Shown: positions 23,876 through 32,373, counted from the first letter of the stretch. The stretch: 64,000 nucleotides of DNA from Chloroflexota bacterium (GCA_013388845.1 JACAEN010000008.1:30412-94411); one strand, 5' to 3'. Program-made: numbers and translations. Notes: generated from the sequence alone by a model not told the origin.

Positions 23876-25141
23876 TTTGCCTTCCATAACCTCCCTGGGG
23901 TCAGTAATCTCGCCCCTTATAGCTGAGGCAGCAGCAGTAGCCGGGCTAGCCAAGTATACCATAGCCTCAGGATTGCCCATTCTGCCCTTGAAATTGCGAT
24001 TAGCGGTGGAAAGGCAAACCTCGCCATCTCCCAACACCCCCTGGTGAAGACCAAGGCAAGCAGCGCAACCCGGCGGCAAAATCGTTGCTCCAGCTTCAAG
24101 CAAGCTCTGGATATATCCTTTCTTCATAGCTTGAATGAGCACCTGCCTCGAAGCTGGCGCTATAAGCAGCCTGGTGCCGGGATGCCTCTTCTGACCTTTA
24201 AGAATCTCAGCAGCCACAGCTAAATCCTCCAGACGCCCGTTAGTGCAGGTGCCAATAAATGCCTGCTGAATCTTGACCCCCTTTGCTTGAGCCACGGGAC
24301 GAACATTATCCACAGCATGAGGGAGAGAGAGCATTGGCTCGAGCTGGTTGAGATTCACAGATATGACCCGCTCATAGTTGGCCTCGGCATCAGGATATAG
24401 TGGCTGGTATTTATCACTCCGGTCATGTTCTCTGAGGAAGTCGCGGGTGATTTTATCGCTGGGAAACAAGCCAACTTTGGCTCCGGCTTCCACAGCCATG
24501 TTAGCGATAGTGAGACGCTGCGACATAGTCATCCGAGCCAGGGCCTCGCCACCAAATTCCAAAGCCTTATAATTAGCACCATCAACACCAATCTGACCAA
24601 TGAGATACAGAATTAAGTCTTTGGCATAAACTCCCCGAGGGAAGACACCCTTGAGCTCAATGAGAAAACTTTCCGGCACCCGAAACCAGGTTTTGCCCAG
24701 AGCTAAGGCGACGGCAACATCGCTGGAACCCATGCCCGTGGCAAAAGCCCCTAAAGCCCCAGCGGTAACAGTATGAGAATCCGCACCCACAATGATATCC
24801 CCGGGATTGGCGAAATTTTCCGCCACCAACTGGTGACATACACCATCGCCGACCTCGTAGATGCGACAGCCTGTTTCCCTGGCGAAGCGCCGCAGAAGAA
24901 TATGGTCATTAGAAAGCTGCTGAGCGGGGCTAGGAGCAGCGTGGTCCAGAAATATTATTGTTTGTTGCGGCTTGGCCAGAGCTGCAAAACCACTTTCCTT
25001 GAACTGCCTTATGGTGAGGGGCCCAGTAGTGTCCTGGACAAAAGCCCAATCCACGTCAGCAATAACGACATCCCCAGCCTTAGCTTCACTATGCGACTTA
25101 AGGCTGAGAATTTTCTCGGCTAATGTCTTGCCCACCCTCAC
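23870..25141 (-). CDS. Aconitase/3-isopropylmalate dehydratase family, large subunit
   Basis: 423 residues with the 4Fe-4S enzyme signatures: DVDWAFVQDTTGPLTI, FLDHAAPSPAQQLSNDH, GDIIVGADSHTVTAGALGAF, FIGTCTNGRLEDL (first cluster Cys) and LPPGCAACLGLHQGVLGDGE (the other two). The single-subunit aconitase layout is absent: this is the LeuC-type split form. The neighbours (small subunit, icd) suggest it works as aconitase for the partial TCA branch to glutamate; 3-isopropylmalate or homoaconitate isomerase are alternatives. The start is GTG at 25141, with a second GTG two codons on. Confidence 0.85.
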   Translation of the reverse strand: MRVGKTLAEKILSLKSHSEAKAGDVVIADVDWAFVQDTTGPLTIRQFKESGFAALAKPQQTIIFLDHAAPSPAQQLSNDHILLRRFARETGCRIYEVGDGVCHQLVAENFANPGDIIVGADSHTVTAGALGAFATGMGSSDVAVALALGKTWFRVPESFLIELKGVFPRGVYAKDLILYLIGQIGVDGANYKALEFGGEALARMTMSQRLTIANMAVEAGAKVGLFPSDKITRDFLREHDRSDKYQPLYPDAEANYERVISVNLNQLEPMLSLPHAVDNVRPVAQAKGVKIQQAFIGTCTNGRLEDLAVAAEILKGQKRHPGTRLLIAPASRQVLIQAMKKGYIQSLLEAGATILPPGCAACLGLHQGVLGDGEVCLSTANRNFKGRMGNPEAMVYLASPATAAASAIRGEITDPREVMEGKS

Positions 25142-25160
25142 TATTTTAATCGCTTCCTTC

Positions 25161-25169
25161 TGCTATAAT
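25161..25169 (+). promoter_or_regulatory. Extended -10 box of folP, possibly leaderless
   Basis: TGCTATAAT ends seven bases before the folP ATG, so transcription would begin at or next to the start codon. No ribosome binding site is seen in CAATAAC before the ATG. Confidence 0.55.
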
Positions 25170-25176
25170 CAATAAC

Positions 25177-26055
25177 ATGTCTGATTACAAACCAAGCAAG
25201 CTGGGCTCCACCCAATGTGGCAAGAGCACCTTTCACTGGGGCAAGCGTACCTACGTCATGGGGGTGATAAATGTTTCCCCAGATTCTTTCTCCGGCGATG
25301 GACTGGCCGATGTCGAAGGAGCCGCAGCCAGAGCAAAACGCTTTGTCCAGGAAGGAGCTGACATAATTGACATCGGCGGTGAATCCACCCGCCCTGGCTC
25401 CACTTCAATTTCAATCGAGGAAGAACTACGGCGGGTGATTCCTGTTGTGGAAAAGTTGGCCAAAGAGATATCGGTGCCATTGAGTGTAGATACCTACAAG
25501 CTAGAAGTAGCCCATCAGGCTTTGGATGCGGGAGCCAACATGATAAACGACATCTGGGGATTGAAAAAGGAATCCATGCTAGCTATGTTAGCCGCCCAAA
25601 AAGGTGTGCCAATTGTTGTAATGAGCAATCAGCGTGACTCTCCGTGCCAAGACATTATGGCAGCGGTTATTTCCGATTTGAAAAGAGCCATTCAGCAAGC
25701 ATTAGCTGCCGGAGTGCCCTGGGAGAATATCATCATTGACCCGGGCATAGGTTTCGGTAAGACACAGGAGCAAAACCTGGAGATTCTGCGCCGCCTAGAG
25801 GAACTTAAGACGCTGGGCAGACCTATCCTTCTGGGTAGCTCACGTAAGTCTTTTATCGGCTGGGTGCTCGACCTAACTCCGGAAGAAAGGAGTAAGGGAG
25901 TGGCATTCCTGCCACCTGGCGACCAGCGGCTGGAAGGGACAGCAGCCACCATAGCCATCGGCATCGCCAAAGGCGCTGATATTGTTCGGGTACACGATGT
26001 CAAAGAGATGGTACGCGTGTGTCAGATGAGCGATGCTATTGTGAGAGGCGTGTAA
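25177..26055 (+). CDS. folP: Dihydropteroate synthase
   Basis: FolP joins p-aminobenzoate to hydroxymethyl-dihydropterin pyrophosphate. The 292 residues have the TIM-barrel signatures YVMGVINVSPDSFSGDG, GADIIDIGGESTRPGS, PLSVDTYK, MINDIWGL, IIIDPGIGFGKTQEQNLEIL and LLGSSRKSF. First gene of folP-folK-PTPS. Its -10 box is so close to the ATG that the mRNA may be leaderless. The folK frame begins just after its stop. Confidence 0.96.
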   Translation: MSDYKPSKLGSTQCGKSTFHWGKRTYVMGVINVSPDSFSGDGLADVEGAAARAKRFVQEGADIIDIGGESTRPGSTSISIEEELRRVIPVVEKLAKEISVPLSVDTYKLEVAHQALDAGANMINDIWGLKKESMLAMLAAQKGVPIVVMSNQRDSPCQDIMAAVISDLKRAIQQALAAGVPWENIIIDPGIGFGKTQEQNLEILRRLEELKTLGRPILLGSSRKSFIGWVLDLTPEERSKGVAFLPPGDQRLEGTAATIAIGIAKGADIVRVHDVKEMVRVCQMSDAIVRGV

Positions 26056-26060
26056 GCGAA

Positions 26061-26579
26061 TTGGCTATCGCCTATCTTGGTCTGGGCTCAAACTTGGGAG
26101 AACGGGACGAAAACCTCTGCCAGGCTTTGACAATGCTTTCTCAGAAGGTAAAAGTTGAGAGGATTTCATCCGTTTATGAGACAGAGCCGGTCGGCTATGA
26201 AGAACAGCCGTTGTTTCTCAACTTGGTCTGCCGCATTACCACTGATTTGGCTCCTGACGAGCTTCTTCATCTCGCCAAAGAAATTGAAACAGCGATGGGC
26301 AGAGTCCCCAGTTTCCCCGGCGCCCCTCGCATTATAGATATAGACATCCTGTTCTATGACAACAAGATTAGGGAAACCCCGAACTTAACTATACCGCACC
26401 CCCGCTTAAAAGACCGGGCTTTCGTCCTGATACCACTAGCTGAAATCGCTCCGGACTTGGTTCATCCCAAGCTGGGCAAGAGCATTGCCCAATTGGCTAA
26501 AGATGTTAAAGGACAAGAGGGAGTGCGAAAGTACGAAGGAGGATTAGATGTATCAGATATTTGTGGAAGAGCACTTTGA
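26061..26579 (+). CDS. folK: 2-amino-4-hydroxy-6-hydroxymethyldihydropteridine pyrophosphokinase
   Basis: FolK transfers pyrophosphate from ATP to hydroxymethyl-dihydropterin, making the FolP substrate. From the TTG at 26061 the protein is about 172 residues: AIAYLGLGSNLGERDENL, SSVYETEPVGYEEQP, FLNLVCRI, GAPRIIDIDILFYD with the metal-binding Asp pair, and IPHPRLKDRAFVLIPLAEI. The frame is open upstream to 26019 but that part overlaps folP and is not conserved; the TTG gives the family's usual N-terminus. Its 3' end overlaps the PTPS gene by 32 bp. Confidence 0.94.
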   Translation: MAIAYLGLGSNLGERDENLCQALTMLSQKVKVERISSVYETEPVGYEEQPLFLNLVCRITTDLAPDELLHLAKEIETAMGRVPSFPGAPRIIDIDILFYDNKIRETPNLTIPHPRLKDRAFVLIPLAEIAPDLVHPKLGKSIAQLAKDVKGQEGVRKYEGGLDVSDICGRAL

Positions 26580-26916
26580 TGCTGCCCATTACCTCCCAAA
26601 CTATCATGGCAAATGCGAAAAGCTACATGGCCACCGCTTCAACGTAGTAGCTCGTTTACAGGTAGCCGAGCTCGATGAGTCGGGCCTGGCTTACGATTTC
26701 GCTCAGCTTAAGCAGCACCTGAGGGAAGTCCTGTCTCGGTTCGACCACACTTGCCTCAACGACCTGTCCCCTTTTGATAAGATTGGGCCCTCCAGCGAGA
26801 ATATCGCCGCCACTATATATAATGCGCTTCAGCCTCATTTTGCCCGCTCTTCAGCAAAGCTGGTGAGTGTAGAAGTCTGGGAATCGCCCACAACAGGCGT
26901 GTCCTATAGTCCCTGA
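26548..26916 (+). CDS. 6-pyruvoyl-tetrahydropterin synthase family protein (QueD or PTPS-III)
   Basis: 122 residues with the zinc ligands His14 (FDAAHYLP), His27 and His29 (CEKLHGHRF), then a DFAQLK strand, DHTCLND and VEVWESPTTG. QueD makes carboxy-tetrahydropterin for queuosine. In the PTPS-III branch a Glu near the catalytic Cys lets the enzyme make hydroxymethyl-dihydropterin and so replace FolB. This protein has both Cys23 and Glu24 in front of HGH, and it is fused by overlap to folK behind folP, with no folB in the cluster. A folate role is therefore a serious option; queuosine synthesis is the other. Confidence 0.85.
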   Translation: MYQIFVEEHFDAAHYLPNYHGKCEKLHGHRFNVVARLQVAELDESGLAYDFAQLKQHLREVLSRFDHTCLNDLSPFDKIGPSSENIAATIYNALQPHFARSSAKLVSVEVWESPTTGVSYSP

Positions 26917-26917
26917 G

Positions 26918-27100
26918 TTAAGTTTGCTGTTCCGGCGGCAACAGATTGGGAATGGTGTCCACAATGGGATAAGAATAGTGACAATTGGAGCAATAAAGAG
27001 AACCGGTGACTACTTCCTCCCCTTTTTCTTCATCCACTTTAAGCTCCAAATCCCCTTTACATACAGGACAGGCTAAGATTTTCATCAACTCTTTTTTCAT
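26918..27100 (-). CDS. Trm112/UPF0434-type zinc-ribbon protein
   Basis: About 60 residues from the ATG at 27100 (MKKELMKILACPVCKGDLEL, then GSLYCSNCHYSYPIVDTIPN). The CPxC and CxNC pairs make the zinc site, and YPIVDxIPxLL is the Trm112p signature. In eukaryotes and archaea Trm112 activates methyltransferases; in bacteria the role is unclear. The open frame continues 10 codons upstream, but those residues are unlike the family. Convergent with the PTPS gene; the stops are 1-2 bp apart. Confidence 0.87.
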   Translation of the reverse strand: MKKELMKILACPVCKGDLELKVDEEKGEEVVTGSLYCSNCHYSYPIVDTIPNLLPPEQQT

Positions 27101-27149
27101 TTCCGATTCCCAATTATACCATATGAGCACTGAAACTAAGATAGTAAAG

Positions 27150-27158
27150 TGCTATAAT
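27150..27158 (+). promoter_or_regulatory. Extended -10 promoter of the 27176 gene
   Basis: TGCTATAAT with a weak TGAAAC 16 bp upstream (27131-27136), 17 bases before the GTG start. Same string as at prs and folP. Confidence 0.55.
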
Positions 27159-27175
27159 ACTTGCAGGAGAATAAA

Positions 27176-27523
27176 GTGACAATCCAGATTAAAAAGACTT
27201 ATAAGAATTTAAATCCCGGGATGCTCTGCGACGAAGTAAAAGGCTTGTTGCAGAAACAAGGGATTCTAGTTGTGGAAACTGAGTCGCAAACATATGGGCT
27301 TCCCAGTGGCGCCACCCAATCGCGTACTACACTGGCATTAAAAACACAGGCCGAACAAGAGAAAAACCAGAAGGAATGCGGCAGCGTACATATTCTGGGC
27401 GCACCGCAGGACGAAACAAAAATGCTCCTTGACATAGATGAGACTCTTTTCCCCAAGGAAAAACTCTCTGCTTTTCAAAATGACCTCGATTTTATCCTCG
27501 GCTCATACGAAATGAAGTGGTAG
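27176..27523 (+). CDS. Hypothetical protein
   Basis: 115 residues from the GTG at 27176, which has AGGAG six bases upstream; the TTG at 27161 overlaps that box. The sequence is mixed alpha/beta (TIQIKKTYKNLNPGMLCDEV, then VKGLLQKQGILVVETESQTY, and LLDIDETLFPKEKLSAFQND), with no transmembrane segment. I do not recognise the family. It overlaps the next small basic gene. Confidence 0.6.
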   Translation: MTIQIKKTYKNLNPGMLCDEVKGLLQKQGILVVETESQTYGLPSGATQSRTTLALKTQAEQEKNQKECGSVHILGAPQDETKMLLDIDETLFPKEKLSAFQNDLDFILGSYEMKW

Positions 27524-27702
27524 ACGAACAGCTTTCAGACCAGAACCAGCTTGCCAGGGAAACCAGACAGGAACGAAGAGAAAGGCGGCGAGCCAGGGAA
27601 AAAGCCAAGATGCTCCAGCATGGCAAGAGCCTGGCCAGGGTATATAGGGACGCTGTATCCAAGAGAGCTAAGACCGCCAAACCCCGCAAGCAGTCAGACT
27701 AA
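27517..27702 (+). CDS. Small highly basic hypothetical protein
   Basis: 61 residues, about a third Arg or Lys (ARETRQERRERRRAREKAK, then VSKRAKTAKPRKQSD), predicted as one long charged helix with a basic tail. The GTG start overlaps the stop of the preceding gene (GTGGTAG), so translation is coupled. The composition suggests nucleic-acid contact, but there is no motif. It is the second gene of a two-gene unit. Confidence 0.5.
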   Translation: MVDEQLSDQNQLARETRQERRERRRAREKAKMLQHGKSLARVYRDAVSKRAKTAKPRKQSD

Positions 27703-28010
27703 AACCTAGCGGTTGTATGACAAAAAAGTTCCTTCTCAGAGGAGGCCGTGAAACGTTCATAACCCCCTTCATCCCCCTTATCTTAAGGGGGATGTTTAAG
27801 AAGAGAGCCTTATCTTAAAGGGAATGTTGCAGGAGAGAATCCTCATCTTAAGGGCTGACACGAAACTTCACCTAAGATCCCCCTCTTAAAATAAGAGGGG
27901 AAAGGGGAGTTATGAAGGAGAGACCTCTAATTTTAAGATGGAACTTGTGGAAAAACCAAACTATTACCCGGTATCTAGTACTCTATGAAAACAAAGTTTC
28001 TCAGGGGCAA
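27703..28010. repeat. 308-bp gap made of R1 repeats
   Basis: The gap holds an inverted R1 copy at 27756-27793 (CCCCCTTATCTTAAGGGGG), a decayed unit around 27800-27855 with two CTTATCTTAAAGGG-like fragments, and a direct R1 copy at 27879-27916 with the GGGGAGTTATGAA tail. No gene is seen. It separates convergent genes, so the palindromes may also end transcription. Confidence 0.75.
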
Positions 28011-28928
28011 CTAGTTGGCTCGGCGTTTTGAGCAGATTGCCGAGCACTGTTCACATTCATTGTCGCAGGGCTCAGCATGAATGATGACACTAGCCTCGCG
28101 GAGCGTACTCTGTATTTCGCCCTCAATCTGGTCGCATATTTGGTGAGCTTGCTCCAGACTAATGTCACTGGCCATTACCAGATGAAGGTCTATATAGCTC
28201 TGGCTGCCAGCCCGACGTGTCCGTAGTGCGTGGAAGCCGGACACCTCGCGACTGTGTTTCCCTAAACAATTTTCGATGACCGCCTGTTGTGAAGGAGGCA
28301 ATTTTTCATCAAGCAATCCGGATATCGGCTTACGGATAGTATCAAAAGCTACTTTCAGGATGTAAATAGCAACTCCGATAGCGAGTATAGGGTCAATAAT
28401 ATTGAGCCCGGTGAATCGCACTATTGCCAATCCCACTAACACGGCTGAGGCGGAGTAGACATCGGTGGCAATATTGCGGGCATTAGCTTCCAAGGCTACT
28501 GAGCCAGTGCTTCGGGCTACGTTTAGCAGATGCCGAGATAGGAAGATACTGACCACTATGGAAACCGCCATCACGGCTATCCCGGCTTCGGCTAGTTCAA
28601 TGCTAGAGCCCTTTATTATCCGGCCTATTGCCGAATAGATTATTAATCCGCCGGCAATGAAAATCAGAATTCCTTGCAAGCTGCCAGCAATGTCCTCTAC
28701 CCTACCATGACCATACGGATGTTCGGCATCGGCGGGCTTAGCCGCAATGCGAATAGCCGAGAAGGCAACAATCCCGGCAAACAAATCTAATAAGCTGTCA
28801 GCGGCCTGGGCCAGGATGCTGATACTGCCGGTGAGCCAGCTGACGACCACCTTAAATATTATTAACCCGACGACTACACCAATCAGCAGCTTGGTAGCCC
28901 CGGCTTTGGTCGAAAATATTTTATTCAC
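28011..28928 (-). CDS. Cation diffusion facilitator (CDF) transporter
   Basis: 305 residues: membrane segments at about 12-30, 38-55, 80-97, 115-130, 150-170 and 175-195. The metal sites are AQAADSLLDLFAG in helix 2 and NIATDVYSASAVLVG in helix 5. HPYGHGRVEDIAG is the family's loop motif. The cytoplasmic C-terminal domain has HALRTRRAGSQSYIDLHLVM. The last residues (CDNECEQCSAICSKRRAN) are Cys-rich and may bind metal. CDF proteins export Zn, Fe, Mn or Co in exchange for protons. Stand-alone gene. Confidence 0.93.
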   Translation of the reverse strand: MNKIFSTKAGATKLLIGVVVGLIIFKVVVSWLTGSISILAQAADSLLDLFAGIVAFSAIRIAAKPADAEHPYGHGRVEDIAGSLQGILIFIAGGLIIYSAIGRIIKGSSIELAEAGIAVMAVSIVVSIFLSRHLLNVARSTGSVALEANARNIATDVYSASAVLVGLAIVRFTGLNIIDPILAIGVAIYILKVAFDTIRKPISGLLDEKLPPSQQAVIENCLGKHSREVSGFHALRTRRAGSQSYIDLHLVMASDISLEQAHQICDQIEGEIQSTLREASVIIHAEPCDNECEQCSAICSKRRAN

Positions 28929-29025
28929 TTTCTTACCTTCCCTGATATAAAACTACAGAGACCAGAAGTTTACAGCGATATTTCGACTAAGGCAACTGTT
29001 ATCTAGCGGGTTGTTTACCAACCCC

Positions 29026-29064
29026 TCACCCTTTAGCCTTCTCCCATTCACAAGGGGAGAGGCA
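29026..29064. repeat. R3-related palindrome
   Basis: CCCTTTAGCCTTCTCCCATT followed by CACAAGGGGAGAGG, a decayed R3 hairpin in the 200-bp divergent gap before the MFS gene. Confidence 0.45.
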
Positions 29065-29133
29065 AAGATAACTACTCGAGGAACCCAACCAGAGCTAGAA
29101 TGACCCTCGGTAAATAAGTTAAAATAGCGGATT

Positions 29134-30516
29134 ATGGATGACTCTGTGGGCAATGGTACCAGCAAAAAAGTGGTACTCCTTATCACCACAACAGCCTCGT
29201 TTATTTTCCCCTTTACGCTCTCCGCTGTGAATATTGCCCTCCCTAGAATCGGGAAAGAGCTATCATTGGATGCCGTCATGTTAGGCTGGATTGCCACCGC
29301 CTATCTTCTGTCTTCGGCAACCTTTATTGTTCCCTTCGGCAGAATAGCTGACATATATGGCAGGAAGAAGATTTTCAGTTCTGGCATAGTTACCTTCACG
29401 CTCTCGTCTCTTTTTTGCGGAATGGCAAGCTCCGGCACTATGCTCATTTCTTGCCGGGCTTTTCAAGGAATTGGCGGTGCCATGTTTGGCGGAGCCGCAG
29501 TAGCATTGCTTACTACAGTATTTTCCGCCAATGAGAGGGGAAAAGTCCTGGGGATAAATGTCGCAGTAACATATACCGGCCTTTCCGTAGGCCCGGTCTT
29601 GGGTGGGATTCTCACACAGCATCTTGGTTGGAGGAGTATCTTTTTTCTGAGCGCGCTCCTGGGCTTGGTAGTTATTGGCATTGTTTTATGGAAGCTAAAA
29701 GGTGAGTGGACCGGGGCGAAGGGCGAGAGATTTGATTTCGCAGGCTCCGCAATCTATATCTTTGGACTTGTCGCGCTGGTATACGGTTTTACTCTTCTGC
29801 CGGCGATGTCCGGAGTGTGGTTGATTGTGGGAGGCATTATAGGGCTTTCCGCGTTCATCAGGTGGGAAATGAGAACAAGAAGCCCGGTTCTGGATATGAG
29901 CCTCTTCAGAAACAGCAAGGCCTTTACCTTTTCTAACCTGGCAGCGTTGATTAATTACAGTGCCACATGGGCCGTATCTTTACTCATAAGCCTTTATTTA
30001 CAGTATCTGAAGGGATTCAACCCTCAAGGTGCCGGCTTGATTCTGATCGCCATGCCCGCTATGCAAGCTATTTTTTCACCGCTGGCTGGCAGGCTTTCCG
30101 ACAGAATTGAACCAAGGCTGATTGCCTCAACAGGAATGGTGCTGACCACCATAGGACTCACCATATTCATCTTCCTCAATGAGCAAACTCCCCTGCAGTT
30201 AGTCATCGGCAATTTGATGCTGATGGGTTTGGGCTTTGCCCTTTTCTCATCTCCTAATACCAATGCGGTTATGGGTTCGGCGCCAAAAACGGCTTACGGG
30301 GTAGCCTCGGCAACGCTGGCAACGATGCGCCAAGTGGGCATGGTCTTCAGCATGGGAGTTGCCATGCTGATGTTTGCGCTGTACATCGGGAGAGTTCAAA
30401 TTACACCTGAATACTACCCGCTCTTCCAGGCAAGCACAAAAACGTCGTTCATAATTTTCGCCGTTCTCTGCTTCGGCGGCATATTTGCCTCGCTCGCCAG
30501 GGGTAAGGTGCGGTAG
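29134..30516 (+). CDS. MFS multidrug efflux transporter, DHA2/EmrB-QacA type
   Basis: 460 residues with about 14 hydrophobic segments. Motif A is GRIADIYGRKKIFSSG, motif C is TYTGLSVGPVLGGILTQHLG, and the first helix has FTLSAVNIALPRIGKEL, the DHA2 form of motif D1. It pumps drugs or other hydrophobic compounds using the proton gradient. No partner EmrA-type adaptor or regulator is adjacent, so the substrate cannot be named. A TTAAAATAGCGG segment before the ATG may be a -10 region. Confidence 0.9.
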   Translation: MDDSVGNGTSKKVVLLITTTASFIFPFTLSAVNIALPRIGKELSLDAVMLGWIATAYLLSSATFIVPFGRIADIYGRKKIFSSGIVTFTLSSLFCGMASSGTMLISCRAFQGIGGAMFGGAAVALLTTVFSANERGKVLGINVAVTYTGLSVGPVLGGILTQHLGWRSIFFLSALLGLVVIGIVLWKLKGEWTGAKGERFDFAGSAIYIFGLVALVYGFTLLPAMSGVWLIVGGIIGLSAFIRWEMRTRSPVLDMSLFRNSKAFTFSNLAALINYSATWAVSLLISLYLQYLKGFNPQGAGLILIAMPAMQAIFSPLAGRLSDRIEPRLIASTGMVLTTIGLTIFIFLNEQTPLQLVIGNLMLMGLGFALFSSPNTNAVMGSAPKTAYGVASATLATMRQVGMVFSMGVAMLMFALYIGRVQITPEYYPLFQASTKTSFIIFAVLCFGGIFASLARGKVR

Positions 30517-30548
30517 TGCTTCACGTCGTTGCGACCCGCCCTTTTGCT

Positions 30549-31031
30549 TCAGGGCAGGCGAGTTATCCCAGAAGGCGGTTTTTTATGTAGCTCAAACTCT
30601 ATTCCGGCTTCTCGAAACAGGCTTAGAAAAGAATCATCAGCATATTTGCCAAAGGTTACAAAGCGCTTGATTTTGGCATTGACCAGCATCTTAGCACAGA
30701 GTATGCATGGTGAATGGGTAACGTAAATCGTGGCACCTTCCAGGCTCACCCCATGTAGTGAGGCCTGTATGATGACATTCTGCTCGGCGTGAATACCCCG
30801 GCATATCTCCTGCCTGGTTCCAGATGCTATGCCCAGCTCATCCCTGAGGCAGCCAAGCTCCAGGCAATCTTTAAGTCCGGCGGGAGCCCCATTGTAGCCG
30901 GTGGCTAATATATGCTTGTCCTTCACAGCCACTGCACCGACATGGTGGCGCCGGCAAGTGGAACGCTCCGCCACCACAGAAGCTATCTTGAGAAAATATT
31001 CATCTATGTCGGGCCTGGTTTTTTTTGTCAT
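30549..31031 (-). CDS. dCMP deaminase family protein (ComEB type)
   Basis: 160 residues with the zinc-dependent deaminase motifs: [32 protein letters not shown] (HAE, catalytic Glu) and [16 protein letters not shown] (PCxxC). It deaminates dCMP to dUMP, the precursor for thymidylate. It overlaps the small kinase by 4 bp, and an archaeal-type dUTPase lies 290 bp beyond; together they form two routes to dUMP. Confidence 0.92.
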   Translation of the reverse strand: MTKKTRPDIDEYFLKIASVVAERSTCRRHHVGAVAVKDKHILATGYNGAPAGLKDCLELGCLRDELGIASGTRQEICRGIHAEQNVIIQASLHGVSLEGATIYVTHSPCILCAKMLVNAKIKRFVTFGKYADDSFLSLFREAGIEFELHKKPPSGITRLP

Positions 31032-31570
31032 TTCAAAGCCGATAGAACTCGTTTTATCTCTCTTTCCAGTTCCTCCAAGGAAGCCTCATTTAGTATAGTG
31101 AAGTCGGCCATGGCAATTGGCCCACCTTTGTTAATTTTCTCTATCTCGGATTTATCCCGACTGGCTGCTTCCTCGAGCGTTAAGGGGCGCTCTGTTCTAC
31201 GTGCAAGTCTTTTATGCCTAGTAGCAGGAGACGCCCAAACCGCCAGCACGCTGAGCCTTTTCCCATAGCGCTCCTTCAATAAAGTATACTCTTCCCAAGA
31301 GTAAAGCCCATCTACGACAACATTCGACGATTTCAGTAAGCTATCTATCGTGGGCAAGTTCAATTTGGCATAAGCCGCCATCCCATGCTCTTTCCTCAGT
31401 AGTTGTCTGATATAACGCTCGTTTTCTTCACTTGGCTGGAGTCCTCTTTTCCTAAGCTCCTCGTCTGTAATGTCTCCAAACCGAACCTTCTTAAAGCCAT
31501 GCTCTTCAAATATCCTGGCTACCTCTGACTTGCCCGCACCCGTCATGCCCACAATTGCTACCACTTTCAT
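31028..31570 (-). CDS. Small P-loop kinase of the UPF0200/dephospho-CoA-kinase-like type
   Basis: 180 residues starting [20 protein letters not shown] with a Walker A, a [17 protein letters not shown] segment, [18 protein letters not shown] and a lid-like [18 protein letters not shown]. It looks like the archaeal UPF0200 nucleotide kinases; the substrate is unknown. The overlap with the dCMP deaminase suggests nucleotide metabolism. Dephospho-CoA kinase is a weaker alternative because the CoaE DADxxxH pattern is absent. Confidence 0.75.
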   Translation of the reverse strand: MKVVAIVGMTGAGKSEVARIFEEHGFKKVRFGDITDEELRKRGLQPSEENERYIRQLLRKEHGMAAYAKLNLPTIDSLLKSSNVVVDGLYSWEEYTLLKERYGKRLSVLAVWASPATRHKRLARRTERPLTLEEAASRDKSEIEKINKGGPIAMADFTILNEASLEELEREIKRVLSALK

Positions 31571-31586
31571 GGTTTACTCGCATCAA

Positions 31587-31604
31587 CCCCGACAAGTGTC
31601 GGGG
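31587..31604. repeat. Short perfect palindrome related to R4
   Basis: CCCCGACAAGTGTCGGGG, close to the centre of R4 (CCGACAAGTCGGGG). The rest of the 287-bp gap to 31857 holds an R3 hairpin (31719-31739), a GTAACCTGGGTTAC palindrome (about 31819-31832) and an AGATTATACT box that may serve the dUTPase gene. Confidence 0.6.
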
Positions 31605-31857
31605 AACTACAACAGTAGTTATATTATCAAGATTTAGACAACTATCATAGAGAAAATCCCAGACCTGAGAAAAAATTGAGCACCCCATCCTTCAATAAAC
31701 TTAGGACAGGCTCTTAATCCTCTCCCGTCAAGGGAGAAGAAATTTGGCTTTGTCCCTAATAATGGAAAATATCGTAGTGCCTTGCCTGGCAGTTCGGCCC
31801 AGATTATACTAAGTTTCTGTAACCTGGGTTACGTAAGCCTGAGTTGTAGGTGAACAA

Positions 31858-32373
31858 GTGTTCGGTATCCTTTCCAGAGACGACATCCTGAAGATGCTAA
31901 AGGCAAGTCCTCCCCTAGTGGAGAACTTATGCGATGTCCAGAAGCAGGTTCAACCCAATGGCATTGACTTGACTCTAAAGGAAGTAGCTTTGCTTTCCTC
32001 ACCGGGTGGCCTGGGCTTCAGCAACGAAGACAGAATCCTTTCCCGCGCTTCCCCGCTCGTTTTCGACGGCTTGGGCCGTATAGACCTCCTGCCTGGTTGT
32101 TATCTAGTTACATATAACGAGGTGGTCAATCTTCCCAAAAACATAATGGCCCTGGCTGCACCCCGGTCAAGCCTTCTCCGCTGCGGCGTCAGCATTCACA
32201 GTGCAGTCTGGGATGCCGGCTATTCAGGCAGGTCGCAGTCTCTTATGGTGGTCTATAATGCACAGGGGTTTCGGCTACACAGGAACGCTCGGATTGTTCA
32301 AATGGTCTTCTTCTCCTTAAGCCGCGAGGTAGCCCAAGGCTATCAAGGTATGTTTCAAGGCGAGAACATCTGA
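31858..32373 (+). CDS. dut: dUTP diphosphatase, archaeal DCD/DUT type
   Basis: 171 residues of the trimeric dUTPase/dCTP-deaminase fold: VQKQVQPNGIDLTLKEVALL, APRSSLLRCGVSIHSAVWDA, GYSGRSQSLMVVYNAQGFRL and ARIVQMVFFSL. The glutamate that dCTP deaminases need (LEF in E. coli Dcd) is replaced here (SLMVVYN), and the SAVWDAGY motif is the dUTPase form, so hydrolysis of dUTP to dUMP is the likely activity. The protein resembles archaeal dUTPases strongly. The start is GTG with GTAGGTG upstream. It complements the divergent dCMP deaminase. Confidence 0.8.
   Translation: MFGILSRDDILKMLKASPPLVENLCDVQKQVQPNGIDLTLKEVALLSSPGGLGFSNEDRILSRASPLVFDGLGRIDLLPGCYLVTYNEVVNLPKNIMALAAPRSSLLRCGVSIHSAVWDAGYSGRSQSLMVVYNAQGFRLHRNARIVQMVFFSLSREVAQGYQGMFQGENI

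Noticed and set aside
27756-27916. Possible CRISPR array in the repeat-rich gap
   Set aside because: The units are palindromes in mixed orientation and irregular spacing with decayed copies; there are no uniform spacers and no cas gene.
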